Assembly (NCBI RefSeq): GCF_001885615.1 | Contig: NZ_LSRN01000026.1 | Location: 1 to 42,609, forward strand | DNA from: Alkalibacterium sp. 20 | GTDB lineage: Bacteria > Bacillota > Bacilli > Lactobacillales > Carnobacteriaceae_A | Direction of reading: 5' to 3' | DNA length: 42,609 nucleotides | Shown here: piece after piece, positions 17,238 through 24,612 of the stretch | Layout: every line of letters starts with the position of its first letter | Numbering within the stretch: position 1 is the first letter of the stretch | The notes under the pieces: model-generated | What the model was told of the DNA's origin: nothing | Databases searched by the model: none | Seen by the model: only the letters and a program-made list of their open reading frames with translations | Made by a program: the position numbers and the translations under genes

Positions 17238-18278
17238 TTACCCAATGATAAATAGAACAACAACATAAGAGACGATGACGACCAAAGAGGATAATATGAA
17301 ACCATGTATAAAAGGTTTCCAACCGGTTTTAACAAAAACTGCCATGTTCGTTTTTAGACCAATTGCGGCTAAAGCCACAACCATCAGAAAACGACTGATA
17401 GTTTTCATTACTCCAGCAACACTCGGGCTGATTATGCCTATTGAATTTAGTAAAGCCATCAATGCGAAAACCACTATAAACCAGGGAATTAAACCCGAAA
17501 GAGAGACTTTAGCCTTTCTAAGATCAGGTTTTTTGCGTTTGTTTCTGTAATATATAGTTGAAAAGATTAAAACAGTCGGGATAATAGCTAACGTTCGTGT
17601 CAGTTTTACCATCGTTGCGACTTCACCGGCTACTTCAGAGAAAGCAAAGCTGGCAGCGACGACACTCGATGTATCGTTAATAGATGTTCCAGCCCAGTAA
17701 CCGAAAAAAGTATCGCTAAGTAACAATAAACGACCGAAGATCGGATACAAGATTATCATCAACATATCAAACAAAAAGGTAGAAGAGATAGCATAAGACA
17801 CATCTGCATCTTCTGCTTCAATTACCGGAGCCATCGCAGCGATAGCTGACCCTCCACAGATGGCCGTTCCGGCAGCAATCATATTACTGAGCTTCCAGTT
17901 GATTTTAAATAATTTCCCTAATACGTGTCCTCCACCAAAAGCCGTAAACAGAGTAAACAACAAGACTAAAAGGGTCTGACTTCCAACTTCTAGTATAATA
18001 GAAAAATTAAGAGAAGCGCCTAGTAATATAATTGCACCTTTCAATATTTTCTTTGAGGTATACTGCACACCTTCTTGCAATACTTCTTCATTATAATAGA
18101 CTGTACGAAAAAAAATACCTAAAAACATGGCAATTACAGTCGCCCCAATATAGTGACCGGGTAATATCGTTTCTATGTAAAGTGCAATTATAGCAATGAT
18201 TCCAGACAATCCAATTCCAGGTAACTTTTTCAAACTAATCTCCAAACTTTTCATCCTTCCAAACGATTCTTGAATCAT
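17238..18278 (-). CDS. YeiH family putative sulfate exporter (UPF0324)
   Basis: A 346-aa polytopic membrane protein with about ten hydrophobic segments. The family signature is present: GAIILLGASLNFSII early, TAICGGSAIAAMAPVIEA in the middle, and YWAGTSINDTSSVVAA after it. Family members are annotated as sulfate or sulfite exporters on limited evidence; the substrate should be regarded as unproven. The start ATG at 18278 begins MIQESFGRMKS; the ATG at 18254 is an alternative. It heads the YeiH-GDPD-nucleotidase group, downstream of the TspO-like gene's terminator. Confidence 0.85.
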   Translation of the reverse strand: MIQESFGRMKSLEISLKKLPGIGLSGIIAIIALYIETILPGHYIGATVIAMFLGIFFRTVYYNEEVLQEGVQYTSKKILKGAIILLGASLNFSIILEVGSQTLLVLLFTLFTAFGGGHVLGKLFKINWKLSNMIAAGTAICGGSAIAAMAPVIEAEDADVSYAISSTFLFDMLMIILYPIFGRLLLLSDTFFGYWAGTSINDTSSVVAASFAFSEVAGEVATMVKLTRTLAIIPTVLIFSTIYYRNKRKKPDLRKAKVSLSGLIPWFIVVFALMALLNSIGIISPSVAGVMKTISRFLMVVALAAIGLKTNMAVFVKTGWKPFIHGFILSSLVVIVSYVVVLFIIG

Positions 18279-18331
18279 TATACCATTTATTTAATTATTC
18301 TTAACTGAAAAACTAATTAAGCAAAAAGAAA

Positions 18332-18390
18332 AAATCTTCACTTATAGATACAGTATAATCAATACTGCTCCAAGCTATAACTGAAGATTT
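18332..18390 (-). terminator. Large branched terminator after the TspO-like gene
   Basis: Arms AAATCTTCA / TGAAGATTT and TTATAG / CTATAA pair with one C-C mismatch between them; inside lies a second hairpin CAGTAT-AATCA-ATACTG. On the minus strand it is followed by TTTTTTCTTTTT. It separates the uvsE-TspO unit from YeiH. Confidence 0.7.
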
Positions 18391-18403
18391 CGGACTACTC
18401 ATT

Positions 18404-19132
18404 TCACTGTCTAATTCGTTTGATTCCCGTAAGAACTGATACTAAAAGATGGAAAAAAATACTTGCTCCACATACAACCGTTAGCCAGAACAACTGATAA
18501 TCGGTCTCTACAATGATGCCCGTATACGCCCAGGCAAACACCAGCGGGTATAACCAGTCTCGATTGATCAGTGAAACAAATACCGCGATCATTGTCCCCA
18601 TAATGAGTAAAGCAAGCGTCAACTGATATTCATCAAATCCAAATACTTCCTCGATACCCATCTCATTTATCCACGTCATGATGTTGACGAGTGTTGCTAC
18701 CGTTACCCAGCCAAAATAAATAGAGAAGGGTAAACGATCAAACCAGTGAGAAGAAACGCGGGAAATATTTTTATAAATAAAAATCAAAGTAATGAGTAAA
18801 GCGATTATTATTATAACTGAAGCTAAGTACCAACCCTCTGTGAAAGCGATGATCCATAACCCATTCAAAATAAAATTAGCAATGGGCCAATAATGTACAC
18901 TTTCGTATATGCGATTTTTATTATGCTTAGAAAAAATCAAGCGTACGATCCAGACGAATAATAGTAGGTAAATAATGCCCCATATCGAAAATACGTATCC
19001 AGCAGGTTGGATTATTGCAGGATCCTGATCAGCAACCATTCCCACATCTGTTGCAGTAATATAATTGACGACCAACATTAAAATGAACCACAGGCTATAA
19101 ATAATACCTAATTGCTTTTTACCTCTCATCAT
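18404..19132 (-). CDS. TspO/MBR-related tryptophan-rich membrane protein
   Basis: A 242-aa protein with seven or so membrane helices and many Trp residues. PAGYVFSIWGIIYLLLF (residues about 43-59) is the hallmark of the TspO/MBR-related 'tryptophan-rich sensory protein' group, and WYLASVIIIIALL, FSIYFGWVTVATLVNIMTW and DWLYPLVFAWAYTGI fit the later helices. Classical TspO binds tetrapyrroles and responds to oxidative or light stress; the longer Gram-positive form is uncharacterised, so the role here is open. AGGAGG stands before the double ATG, 18 bases after the uvsE stop, making it co-transcribed with the UV endonuclease. Confidence 0.75.
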   Translation of the reverse strand: MMRGKKQLGIIYSLWFILMLVVNYITATDVGMVADQDPAIIQPAGYVFSIWGIIYLLLFVWIVRLIFSKHNKNRIYESVHYWPIANFILNGLWIIAFTEGWYLASVIIIIALLITLIFIYKNISRVSSHWFDRLPFSIYFGWVTVATLVNIMTWINEMGIEEVFGFDEYQLTLALLIMGTMIAVFVSLINRDWLYPLVFAWAYTGIIVETDYQLFWLTVVCGASIFFHLLVSVLTGIKRIRQ

Positions 19133-19150
19133 GACAACCTCCTCAAAATT

Positions 19151-20410
19151 CTATAATTCAAAATATAAAGAGTATATTAAATAATCTACTTCATACTTTA
19201 ATGCTAACTTATATAAGAAGCGCTTAACTCTCTCTAAGTATTTTATGTCTTCCATCAAATTCGATTTATAATCTTGATATTTTTCTTTTTCTTTGTCTGT
19301 AACTTCTTGATCAACATATCCCCAAACATGTTCCAAACTATTTATTGCCGTACTAATATTGAGATCTTGGTCAAGAGCCGCTTCAATCAACCGATAAAAT
19401 GGAATAACCGGATATGATGACTTGTCTTTCAGTAGTTCTCTTATGCTGTCATAAATCGCTGGTGACCGTTCTAGTACCGTGTACTTGTATTTTGCCCATT
19501 CTTTTTCCAAGTCACTCATCTTTGGATCAGTTGTTGTCGCTAATAGGCACTTTACTGCTGATAAATTTTTATCTTTAACTTCCAACATGATATCAACCTC
19601 ACACGGCTCTACATCCCGATAGAAAGTCATAAATTCATCGATTCGGATAAATTGTGAATGAGACCCTTCCCTCCCAATGAGTTGTTGCTGTGAATAATGA
19701 ACTTTGGGACGTCCATCTTTCTTTTGCCACGTTTTTTTTGCTAAATTTATCCAGTAAGAATCAGGATACGTTTCACCCTCACTATTTAATGCATGATGCA
19801 AGTTGTCATATACGACCGGTGCGCCTGTTCTTTTACTGATATCCAATACATCTTTGATGGTATAAGAACGATCATCATTCTCAATAATGAGCCGGTCTTT
19901 AATTTTTTGGTCAAGTTTTTCATACACCTGGATAAATCTATCTATGGCAGCTTCTTTATCGTTATATACGCCACCGACGTGCAAGATGATCTTACTTTCT
20001 GAACCAACTCCTAATAAATCTAAGAATAGTGTATGGTAATTCAAATCATCAATCGCTCGCTCCACCACTCCTATTATTGGAGAATTCAGTACCGTGTACT
20101 GACCAGGATGCATCGAAACCCGAATACCATATCGCCTGATTTTTTCTCCAATCCGAGTAAATAAGGGTTCGAACAGAGTTGGCCAATCTAAATTATTCAC
20201 TGCAGAGTCTGATCCGAACGGAATGATATCTGAACTGATCCGAAATAGTCTAATACCTACTTGATTATTGTACTCAATCATTTTCTCTAACACATTTAAG
20301 TTATGTTCAATCAGCAGTTTCAGATTCTCTTCAGTTGCGTTTATCTTGCGACACGTTTTGTAATTAGTTTCAACTAAACCTTTTGTTATACATGCATATC
20401 CTATATTCAT
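19151..20410 (-). CDS. uvsE: UV DNA damage endonuclease with C-terminal extension
   Basis: UvsE/UVDE nicks DNA 5' of pyrimidine dimers and other lesions, starting an excision pathway independent of UvrABC. The N-terminal 300 residues form the TIM barrel: NIGYACITKG, FRISSDIIPFGSD, VSMHPGQYTVLNSP, ILHVGGVY, IIENDDRSYT, YDNLHHALN and LEVKDKN contain the expected metal ligands. At 419 aa it is about 100 residues longer than Bacillus UvsE (about 320 aa); the extra, mostly helical tail (residues about 310-419) carries many charged residues and a hydrophobic end. GAGGAG precedes the ATG. It heads a two-gene unit with the TspO-like protein. Confidence 0.92.
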   Translation of the reverse strand: MNIGYACITKGLVETNYKTCRKINATEENLKLLIEHNLNVLEKMIEYNNQVGIRLFRISSDIIPFGSDSAVNNLDWPTLFEPLFTRIGEKIRRYGIRVSMHPGQYTVLNSPIIGVVERAIDDLNYHTLFLDLLGVGSESKIILHVGGVYNDKEAAIDRFIQVYEKLDQKIKDRLIIENDDRSYTIKDVLDISKRTGAPVVYDNLHHALNSEGETYPDSYWINLAKKTWQKKDGRPKVHYSQQQLIGREGSHSQFIRIDEFMTFYRDVEPCEVDIMLEVKDKNLSAVKCLLATTTDPKMSDLEKEWAKYKYTVLERSPAIYDSIRELLKDKSSYPVIPFYRLIEAALDQDLNISTAINSLEHVWGYVDQEVTDKEKEKYQDYKSNLMEDIKYLERVKRFLYKLALKYEVDYLIYSLYFEL

Positions 20411-20528
20411 GATTTACTCCTCTTCAGTCTTCTATTATAATCTAAGTTTACCATTCTCAATCTTTTCAAACGAATAATTAGAACTATTTATTCAATGCAT
20501 ATCATTAAGCGATTCAATAATAATTTGC

Positions 20529-20534
20529 TATAAT
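20529..20534 (+). promoter_or_regulatory. Extended -10 upstream of the 47-aa membrane protein
   Basis: TG-C-TATAAT, a full consensus extended -10 (TG at 20526-20527). No recognisable -35 lies 16-18 bases upstream. The SD site AAGGAGG begins 17 bases after it. Confidence 0.5.
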
Positions 20535-20564
20535 AAAATTATCAAAGTTTAAGGAGGTTTTATT

Positions 20565-20708
20565 ATGTTGTGGACACTTATTGGAATATTAGTTCTTTTC
20601 TGGGTTCTAGGTTTGGTTTTTGAAATCGGTGGTGGAATTATCCATATTCTGCTCGTCATTGCACTCATTGTTTTCATTTGGAATATGGTTACAGGAAGAA
20701 AAAAATAG
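20565..20708 (+). CDS. lmo0937 family small membrane protein (47 aa)
   Basis: A short gene missed by length cut-offs. The product starts MLWTLIGILVLFWVLGLVFE, followed by GGGIIHILLVIALIVFIWNMV and a basic end TGRKK. Two membrane helices are separated by EIGGG, the pattern of the lmo0937 (DUF5670) family found widely in bacteria, often stress-related in Listeria and relatives. AAGGAGG lies 7 bases before the ATG, a TATAAT box precedes it and a strong terminator follows, so it is a well-defined monocistronic gene. Function unknown. Confidence 0.88.
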   Translation: MLWTLIGILVLFWVLGLVFEIGGGIIHILLVIALIVFIWNMVTGRKK

Positions 20709-20733
20709 TAAAAAAGTAGCTTAAATTTAATAA

Positions 20734-20768
20734 GAAGTGTTCTAGAATGATTCTAGAACACTTCTTTT
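20734..20768 (+). terminator. Terminator after the 47-aa membrane protein
   Basis: GAAGTGTTCTAGAA-TGA-TTCTAGAACACTTC, a perfect 14-bp stem followed by TTTTATG. Confidence 0.88.
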
Positions 20769-20822
20769 ATGTTTCTATAACTGTTCCTATTAGATGGTTA
20801 AATATAACAACGGAGGATGAGC

Positions 20823-21827
20823 ATGGACTGTTTAAATTGTACTATACATAAACGTGAGTTAACCTTTAACATTCCAAAACAATTGAAAAGTTTAATTACT
20901 AAAGAATTTTCTCATGATACGTCTTCATATATCTGGAAAGAAAATATCTTACATACATCTGAAGCTGCCAGCAATGATATGGTTGATTTTTTGAGAGAAA
21001 TGAATCTTACATCCGGTGTAACTTTTGCCCCCCTTCACAAAGAATGGTCGTCACTGGATACGTTTGATGACTACAGAAAAACATCATGGCTGGATGAACT
21101 TATAAAAGAGAAAAGTATAAAAATGTACTTTCAGCCTATCATCACTCAAACAGGAGAAATATACGGTTATGAGTTACTGGCACGTTTTTTTGATAAAGAA
21201 GAAGCTATTATATATCCGGATATAATTTTTCCGGCAGCTAAATTACGAGGACGGACATTTGCGCTCGACCGGTTATGTCGCATGCAGGCCGTTAAACAGA
21301 TCAAACGCCTTTATGGCAATCAAAAAGCCTTCATCAATTTTATACCTACCGCTATTTATCAACCCGAATACTGTCTGAGAGCCACGACAGACTTGGCACA
21401 CAGTTTGAATATAACGAGTGACCGTTTTGTATTTGAAGTCGTGGAGACTGAAAAAGTTGATGATATCGAGCATTTAAAATCAATCCTTCGCTACTATAAA
21501 AAAAATGGTTTTAGCTATGCCCTAGATGACGTGGGTTCCGGTTATAATACGCTTGATTTGTTAGGAGAATTAGAACCGCCATTCATTAAATTAGATATGG
21601 CTTTTGCCCAAGGGGTCAGTCATTCCAAAGAAAAACAACTAATAGCTAAATCGTTTTTAGAGAAAGCTCACAGTTATGGAGGCCTATGTTTAGCCGAAGG
21701 TATTGAAGACATTGCTGATTTTCACTGGTTAAAGCATCAAGGGTATGAATTGTTTCAAGGCTACCTGTTTGGCAAACCACTTCCGGATCCCCTGATAGAT
21801 AAAAAAATCAATATTGGTCAATTTTAA
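20823..21827 (+). CDS. Stand-alone EAL-domain protein, probable cyclic-di-GMP phosphodiesterase
   Basis: A 334-aa cytosolic protein. Residues 1 to about 90 form an unrecognised N-terminal region beginning with Cys-x-x-Cys (C3, C6); residues about 95-325 are an EAL domain. The EAL motif reads ELLAR (Glu117), and the catalytic set is complete: Asn172, Glu205, Asp235-Asp236 (DDVGSGYN), Lys256, Asp258, Glu292 (AEGIED) and Gln312 (FQGYLFG). It should linearise c-di-GMP to pGpG, or at least bind it. There is no GGDEF partner and no membrane helix in the window. The ATG at 20823 is chosen because GGAGG (20812-20816) is six bases upstream; the ATG at 20817 abuts the SD. A terminator follows at 21919. 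Confidence 0.9.
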   Translation: MDCLNCTIHKRELTFNIPKQLKSLITKEFSHDTSSYIWKENILHTSEAASNDMVDFLREMNLTSGVTFAPLHKEWSSLDTFDDYRKTSWLDELIKEKSIKMYFQPIITQTGEIYGYELLARFFDKEEAIIYPDIIFPAAKLRGRTFALDRLCRMQAVKQIKRLYGNQKAFINFIPTAIYQPEYCLRATTDLAHSLNITSDRFVFEVVETEKVDDIEHLKSILRYYKKNGFSYALDDVGSGYNTLDLLGELEPPFIKLDMAFAQGVSHSKEKQLIAKSFLEKAHSYGGLCLAEGIEDIADFHWLKHQGYELFQGYLFGKPLPDPLIDKKINIGQF

Positions 21828-22160
21828 TCCATCATACTTTTTAGCTTTTCCAGGAAATCGGCTCAAATTTAATTTCTTATGGTTCGTATTTGAATAAACA
21901 ATATTTACTGAAAACTAAAAACCACCTCTTTCGACTTTCGAAAGAGGCTGGTTTTTTTATCTGTGTTCCCAGTAATTTCTTATTTTAAAATTTTCTATGC
22001 TTTTAGAAACTCTTCTCAAACGTAAATAGCACATAAGTAGTCAGCGTCCACCTGTATTCTAATGACAATGTAAACATATTTCATAATATATATGTCGTAG
22101 CGATATGCTTCTATTACTAAATCAATTTTCGCCTTGCAGGTTACCACATTGATTGTAATA
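21828..22160. other. Intergenic stretch without a gene
   Basis: Between the EAL gene and the DUF1294 gene. It holds the EAL terminator (21919-21958). No ORF with an SD site, tRNA or repeat was seen in the remainder, which is A/T-rich. Confidence 0.6.
21919..21958 (+). terminator. Terminator of the EAL gene
   Basis: AACCA-CCTCTTTCG, loop ACTTT, CGAAAGAGG-C-TGGTT followed by T7: 14 paired bases with a single bulge. Confidence 0.85.
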
Positions 22161-22207
22161 AAAAACACCACTCTACCCCCATCATAATTAACAAATTAGA
22201 GTGTTAT
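22161..22207 (-). terminator. Terminator of the DUF1294 transcript
   Basis: On the minus strand AACACTCTA and TAGAGTGGTGTT can pair across a loop of about 21 bases, followed by TTTTTTATT. It lies directly after the DUF1294 stop. Confidence 0.6.
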
Positions 22208-22219
22208 TCAACATTATTT

Positions 22220-22525
22220 CTAAAAAAACGAGGAAATGCTTTGTCTTACAATCAAGTAAATCACACCGAGTGTTATTATTGCAGCCACAGGCAAGCTATA
22301 TTTAAATAAAGCTTGCTGCGTTTTATGTCTAAATAAAGTCATGCCCAGCCAGGCGCCGATTCCTCCAAAAAGAAAAGAAGACATTAGCAATGCTTTTTCT
22401 GAAATTCGATATTTCCTTTTTATTGCACGACGTTTGTCTACGTAATAAATGCTAAATGTAAAGATATTTATACATCCGATCATTGCTAAGAGTACGCTAT
22501 TTATTCCATTTACTTCATCAAACAT
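22220..22525 (-). CDS. DUF1294 family membrane protein
   Basis: A roughly 100-aa protein. YYVDKRRAIKRKYRISEKALL is the basic cytosolic loop typical of DUF1294, followed by FLFGGIGAWLGMTLFRHKTQ, the family hallmark. Three or four membrane helices are predicted. Function is unknown. The ATG at 22525 is chosen because GGAG ends six bases upstream; an in-frame ATG at 22537 is preceded by AGGA at only four bases. The gene begins within 20 bases of the metallophosphatase stop, so the two are co-transcribed. Confidence 0.85.
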   Translation of the reverse strand: MFDEVNGINSVLLAMIGCINIFTFSIYYVDKRRAIKRKYRISEKALLMSSFLFGGIGAWLGMTLFRHKTQQALFKYSLPVAAIITLGVIYLIVRQSISSFF

Positions 22526-22543
22526 TTTTTTCTCCATTCATTC

Positions 22544-23995
22544 CTATAAAAGTTCATACGTTTTATAGTAGTCTATTGAAATCGGATTGTATTTTTCCAA
22601 ATAATCTTTCATACTCTGCACAGCATGTATAGATGATTCCTTCTTATTCTGACCGTATTCAGACCCAACTCCTTGGGACGTAATGTAAGCAACCTGATAG
22701 CTTTTTGTTCTGTCAACCGGTTCATCTTTGACAAATAAGGATTGGATTCTTTGTCCTTTAGGATTTTCTATTTTCAGAAATACTTTCAAGCCTAACGCAC
22801 GTTTAATGAATCCGCCCATTTGTTGATAAGCATCTGAATAAACTGAACGCTCCAAATTTTCTTCTATCATATCCAAAAGTTCCTGACCAGTTATTTCTGC
22901 AGTCATAACGGGGGGGTTCATCGGTACAATATTATACAAATCATTGAGTGTCACTTGTCCCGGAACGATCGGTGCTCCGTATCGCCATCCGTTTGAAAAT
23001 GCCATTTCTGCTCCTGTACTTTCAAGAATGGCAGTTAAAAGAAAATTATCCATCGTCGACTCAAGCATCGTTGCACGGTTCAAGGCCGTTTTCGTTTCAC
23101 CTACAATAGTTTCCATCTCTTCTTTAAAAGGTAAGAGTTCTTGGTCAATGATTTCAGATATTCGAGCATCCGGTTTAATATCTTCTGAGACTTCGATCAA
23201 TTCATGTTCAACCTGCGTTATTTTACCATCAGTTATCTCTAAATCAAGACGACCAAGAAACGAACCATGACAACCTGATTGTATCACTATTGTTTCCCCC
23301 TGGACAACAGGTTCAGTTAAACGATTGTGCGTGTGTCCACTTAAACAAACATCTATGCCTGCTACTTCTGATACTAATTTCATATCTTGAGGAAAACCCA
23401 AATGTGAAACGAGCACCACAAGATCAACCTGTTCCTGTTCTCTAAGTGTCTCGATTATTCCCGGTAATTCGTCTTTGCCTAACGTGAATCTGACACCTTC
23501 ACTAAACGATGCCGGCATGGTTTTATCAACGATATTAGATGCAATCCCTATTATGCCTATTTTCAAATTTTCATATTCTTTAACTTTAAAAGGTGGAAAC
23601 AGAAGCTCTTCATTTTCTATTTTATACACGTTATTCGCTAACAGTGGGAAATTCAACTCTTTTGATTTTTCAACTAACGTTTCAGGTCCATATCCAAACT
23701 CCCAGTGTAATGCCATAGCATCAATACCCAGTTCATTGATGATGGGAATGACTGCAGCCCCCTCTGTTCTTACTGCTGGCATCGTCCCGTTTAAGGTGTG
23801 CCCATTATCACAGAACAATACGTCATTGGGGCTTTCATTGCGTATTTCTTTTAAAAGTGTCGCGATACGGGCATACCCTCCAGCATTTCGATATACAAAT
23901 TGACCTTCTTCAAAAAACCATTCAGGATGTAAGTTAAAGTAAGCATGCGTATCATTCATTTGAATGATTGTTAAGTTTTTCTTGTTATTTGACAT
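22544..23995 (-). CDS. SoxB/YunD-like metallophosphatase (5'-nucleotidase superfamily)
   Basis: A second, distinct 5'-nucleotidase-like enzyme of 483 aa with no signal peptide. The metallophosphatase domain shows NDTHAY (Asp15, His17), CDNGHTLNGT (Asp63), LVSHLG and CLSGHTHNRL; the C-terminal nucleotidase domain begins near residue 310 (ILESTGAEMAFSNGWRYG). The usual GNHE motif is replaced by LHWEF (residues 96-100), a form I associate with SoxB-like members of the superfamily; that association is from memory. Substrate unknown. GGAG precedes the ATG, and the gene is followed directly by DUF1294. Confidence 0.85.
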   Translation of the reverse strand: MSNNKKNLTIIQMNDTHAYFNLHPEWFFEEGQFVYRNAGGYARIATLLKEIRNESPNDVLFCDNGHTLNGTMPAVRTEGAAVIPIINELGIDAMALHWEFGYGPETLVEKSKELNFPLLANNVYKIENEELLFPPFKVKEYENLKIGIIGIASNIVDKTMPASFSEGVRFTLGKDELPGIIETLREQEQVDLVVLVSHLGFPQDMKLVSEVAGIDVCLSGHTHNRLTEPVVQGETIVIQSGCHGSFLGRLDLEITDGKITQVEHELIEVSEDIKPDARISEIIDQELLPFKEEMETIVGETKTALNRATMLESTMDNFLLTAILESTGAEMAFSNGWRYGAPIVPGQVTLNDLYNIVPMNPPVMTAEITGQELLDMIEENLERSVYSDAYQQMGGFIKRALGLKVFLKIENPKGQRIQSLFVKDEPVDRTKSYQVAYITSQGVGSEYGQNKKESSIHAVQSMKDYLEKYNPISIDYYKTYELL

Positions 23996-24117
23996 GATTA
24001 TTTCTCCTTTATGTTTTCGTTTACAGTTCTATGATCCATTCTATATTAAGTAAATGTGCTTAGACTGAATTGTTTGAGCTTCATTTATAACAATTATACG
24101 TAACCATAGACAATCAA

Positions 24118-24339
24118 TTACTCTTGGTTCTCACCTTTATCAGTATACGCGAGAATGTCACCAGGTTGGCAGCTAAGAACTCGACAGATTTTATCCAGCG
24201 TTGAAAACCTTATGGCTTTTGCTTTTCCTGTTTTCAAGATGGAGATATTAACCATTGTAATCCCAACTTTATCCGAAAGTTCAGTAACGCTCATCTTTCT
24301 TTTAGCTAACATGATATCCAAATTCACTTGTATGGCCAT
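24118..24339 (-). CDS. Small Cro/CI-type helix-turn-helix regulator (YozG-like)
   Basis: A 73-aa protein that is essentially one HTH domain: LDIMLAKRKMSVTELSDKVGIT (helices 1-2) and MVNISILKTGKAKAIRFSTLDKICRVLSCQPGDIL. Members of this family are normally encoded immediately after a DUF2975 membrane protein, and the ending of such a gene is present here 10 bases upstream, with AGGAGG overlapping its stop. The pair is thought to work as a membrane-linked transcription switch. Since the DUF2975 partner is truncated here, the regulator may be an orphan without its native promoter. Confidence 0.9.
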   Translation of the reverse strand: MAIQVNLDIMLAKRKMSVTELSDKVGITMVNISILKTGKAKAIRFSTLDKICRVLSCQPGDILAYTDKGENQE

Positions 24340-24349
24340 AGCAACCTCC

Positions 24350-24543
24350 TTATATCGTTAAGTCATTGTCCCGTTTAATTTCAAGCGCATTTCCCATTAA
24401 TTTCTGAAGGACTGCCGCAAATACTGCAATGACTGTTGGTGCAGAAATAAACATCATACCTACTATGATAACGCCCGGCGCATCGTCCACTTCTCCCACA
24501 ATAAAGTACAGAGGAAAACTCAATAAATGAAGCGAGGCAATAG
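24350..24543 (-). pseudogene. DUF2975 membrane protein remnant, 5' half missing
   Basis: On the minus strand the frame ending TTA ACG ATA TAA (stop 24352-24350) encodes about 60 residues matching the DUF2975 C-terminal half: YFIVGEVDDAPGVIIVGM, then VIAVFAAVLQKLMGNALEIK and RDNDLTI. Reading back, the similarity stops at the capA terminator hairpin, and an in-frame TAA lies just beyond. The family is about 150-170 aa, so the first helices and the promoter are gone. The likely cause is a deletion that fused the remaining half to the end of the capA transcript. The frame carries no good start site. Confidence 0.8.
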
Positions 24544-24581
24544 AAAAGGTGGAAACAGATACTTTCCTGCTTCCACCTTTT
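24544..24581 (-). terminator. Terminator of the capA transcript
   Basis: AAAAGGTGGAA, a 16-base loop, TTCCACCTTTT: an 11-bp stem. On the minus strand it is followed by only a short U-tract (TTTTCTATT), running into the DUF2975 remnant. Confidence 0.65.
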
Positions 24582-24612
24582 TAAAATATTAAATTAAATA
24601 TTCCATAACACT

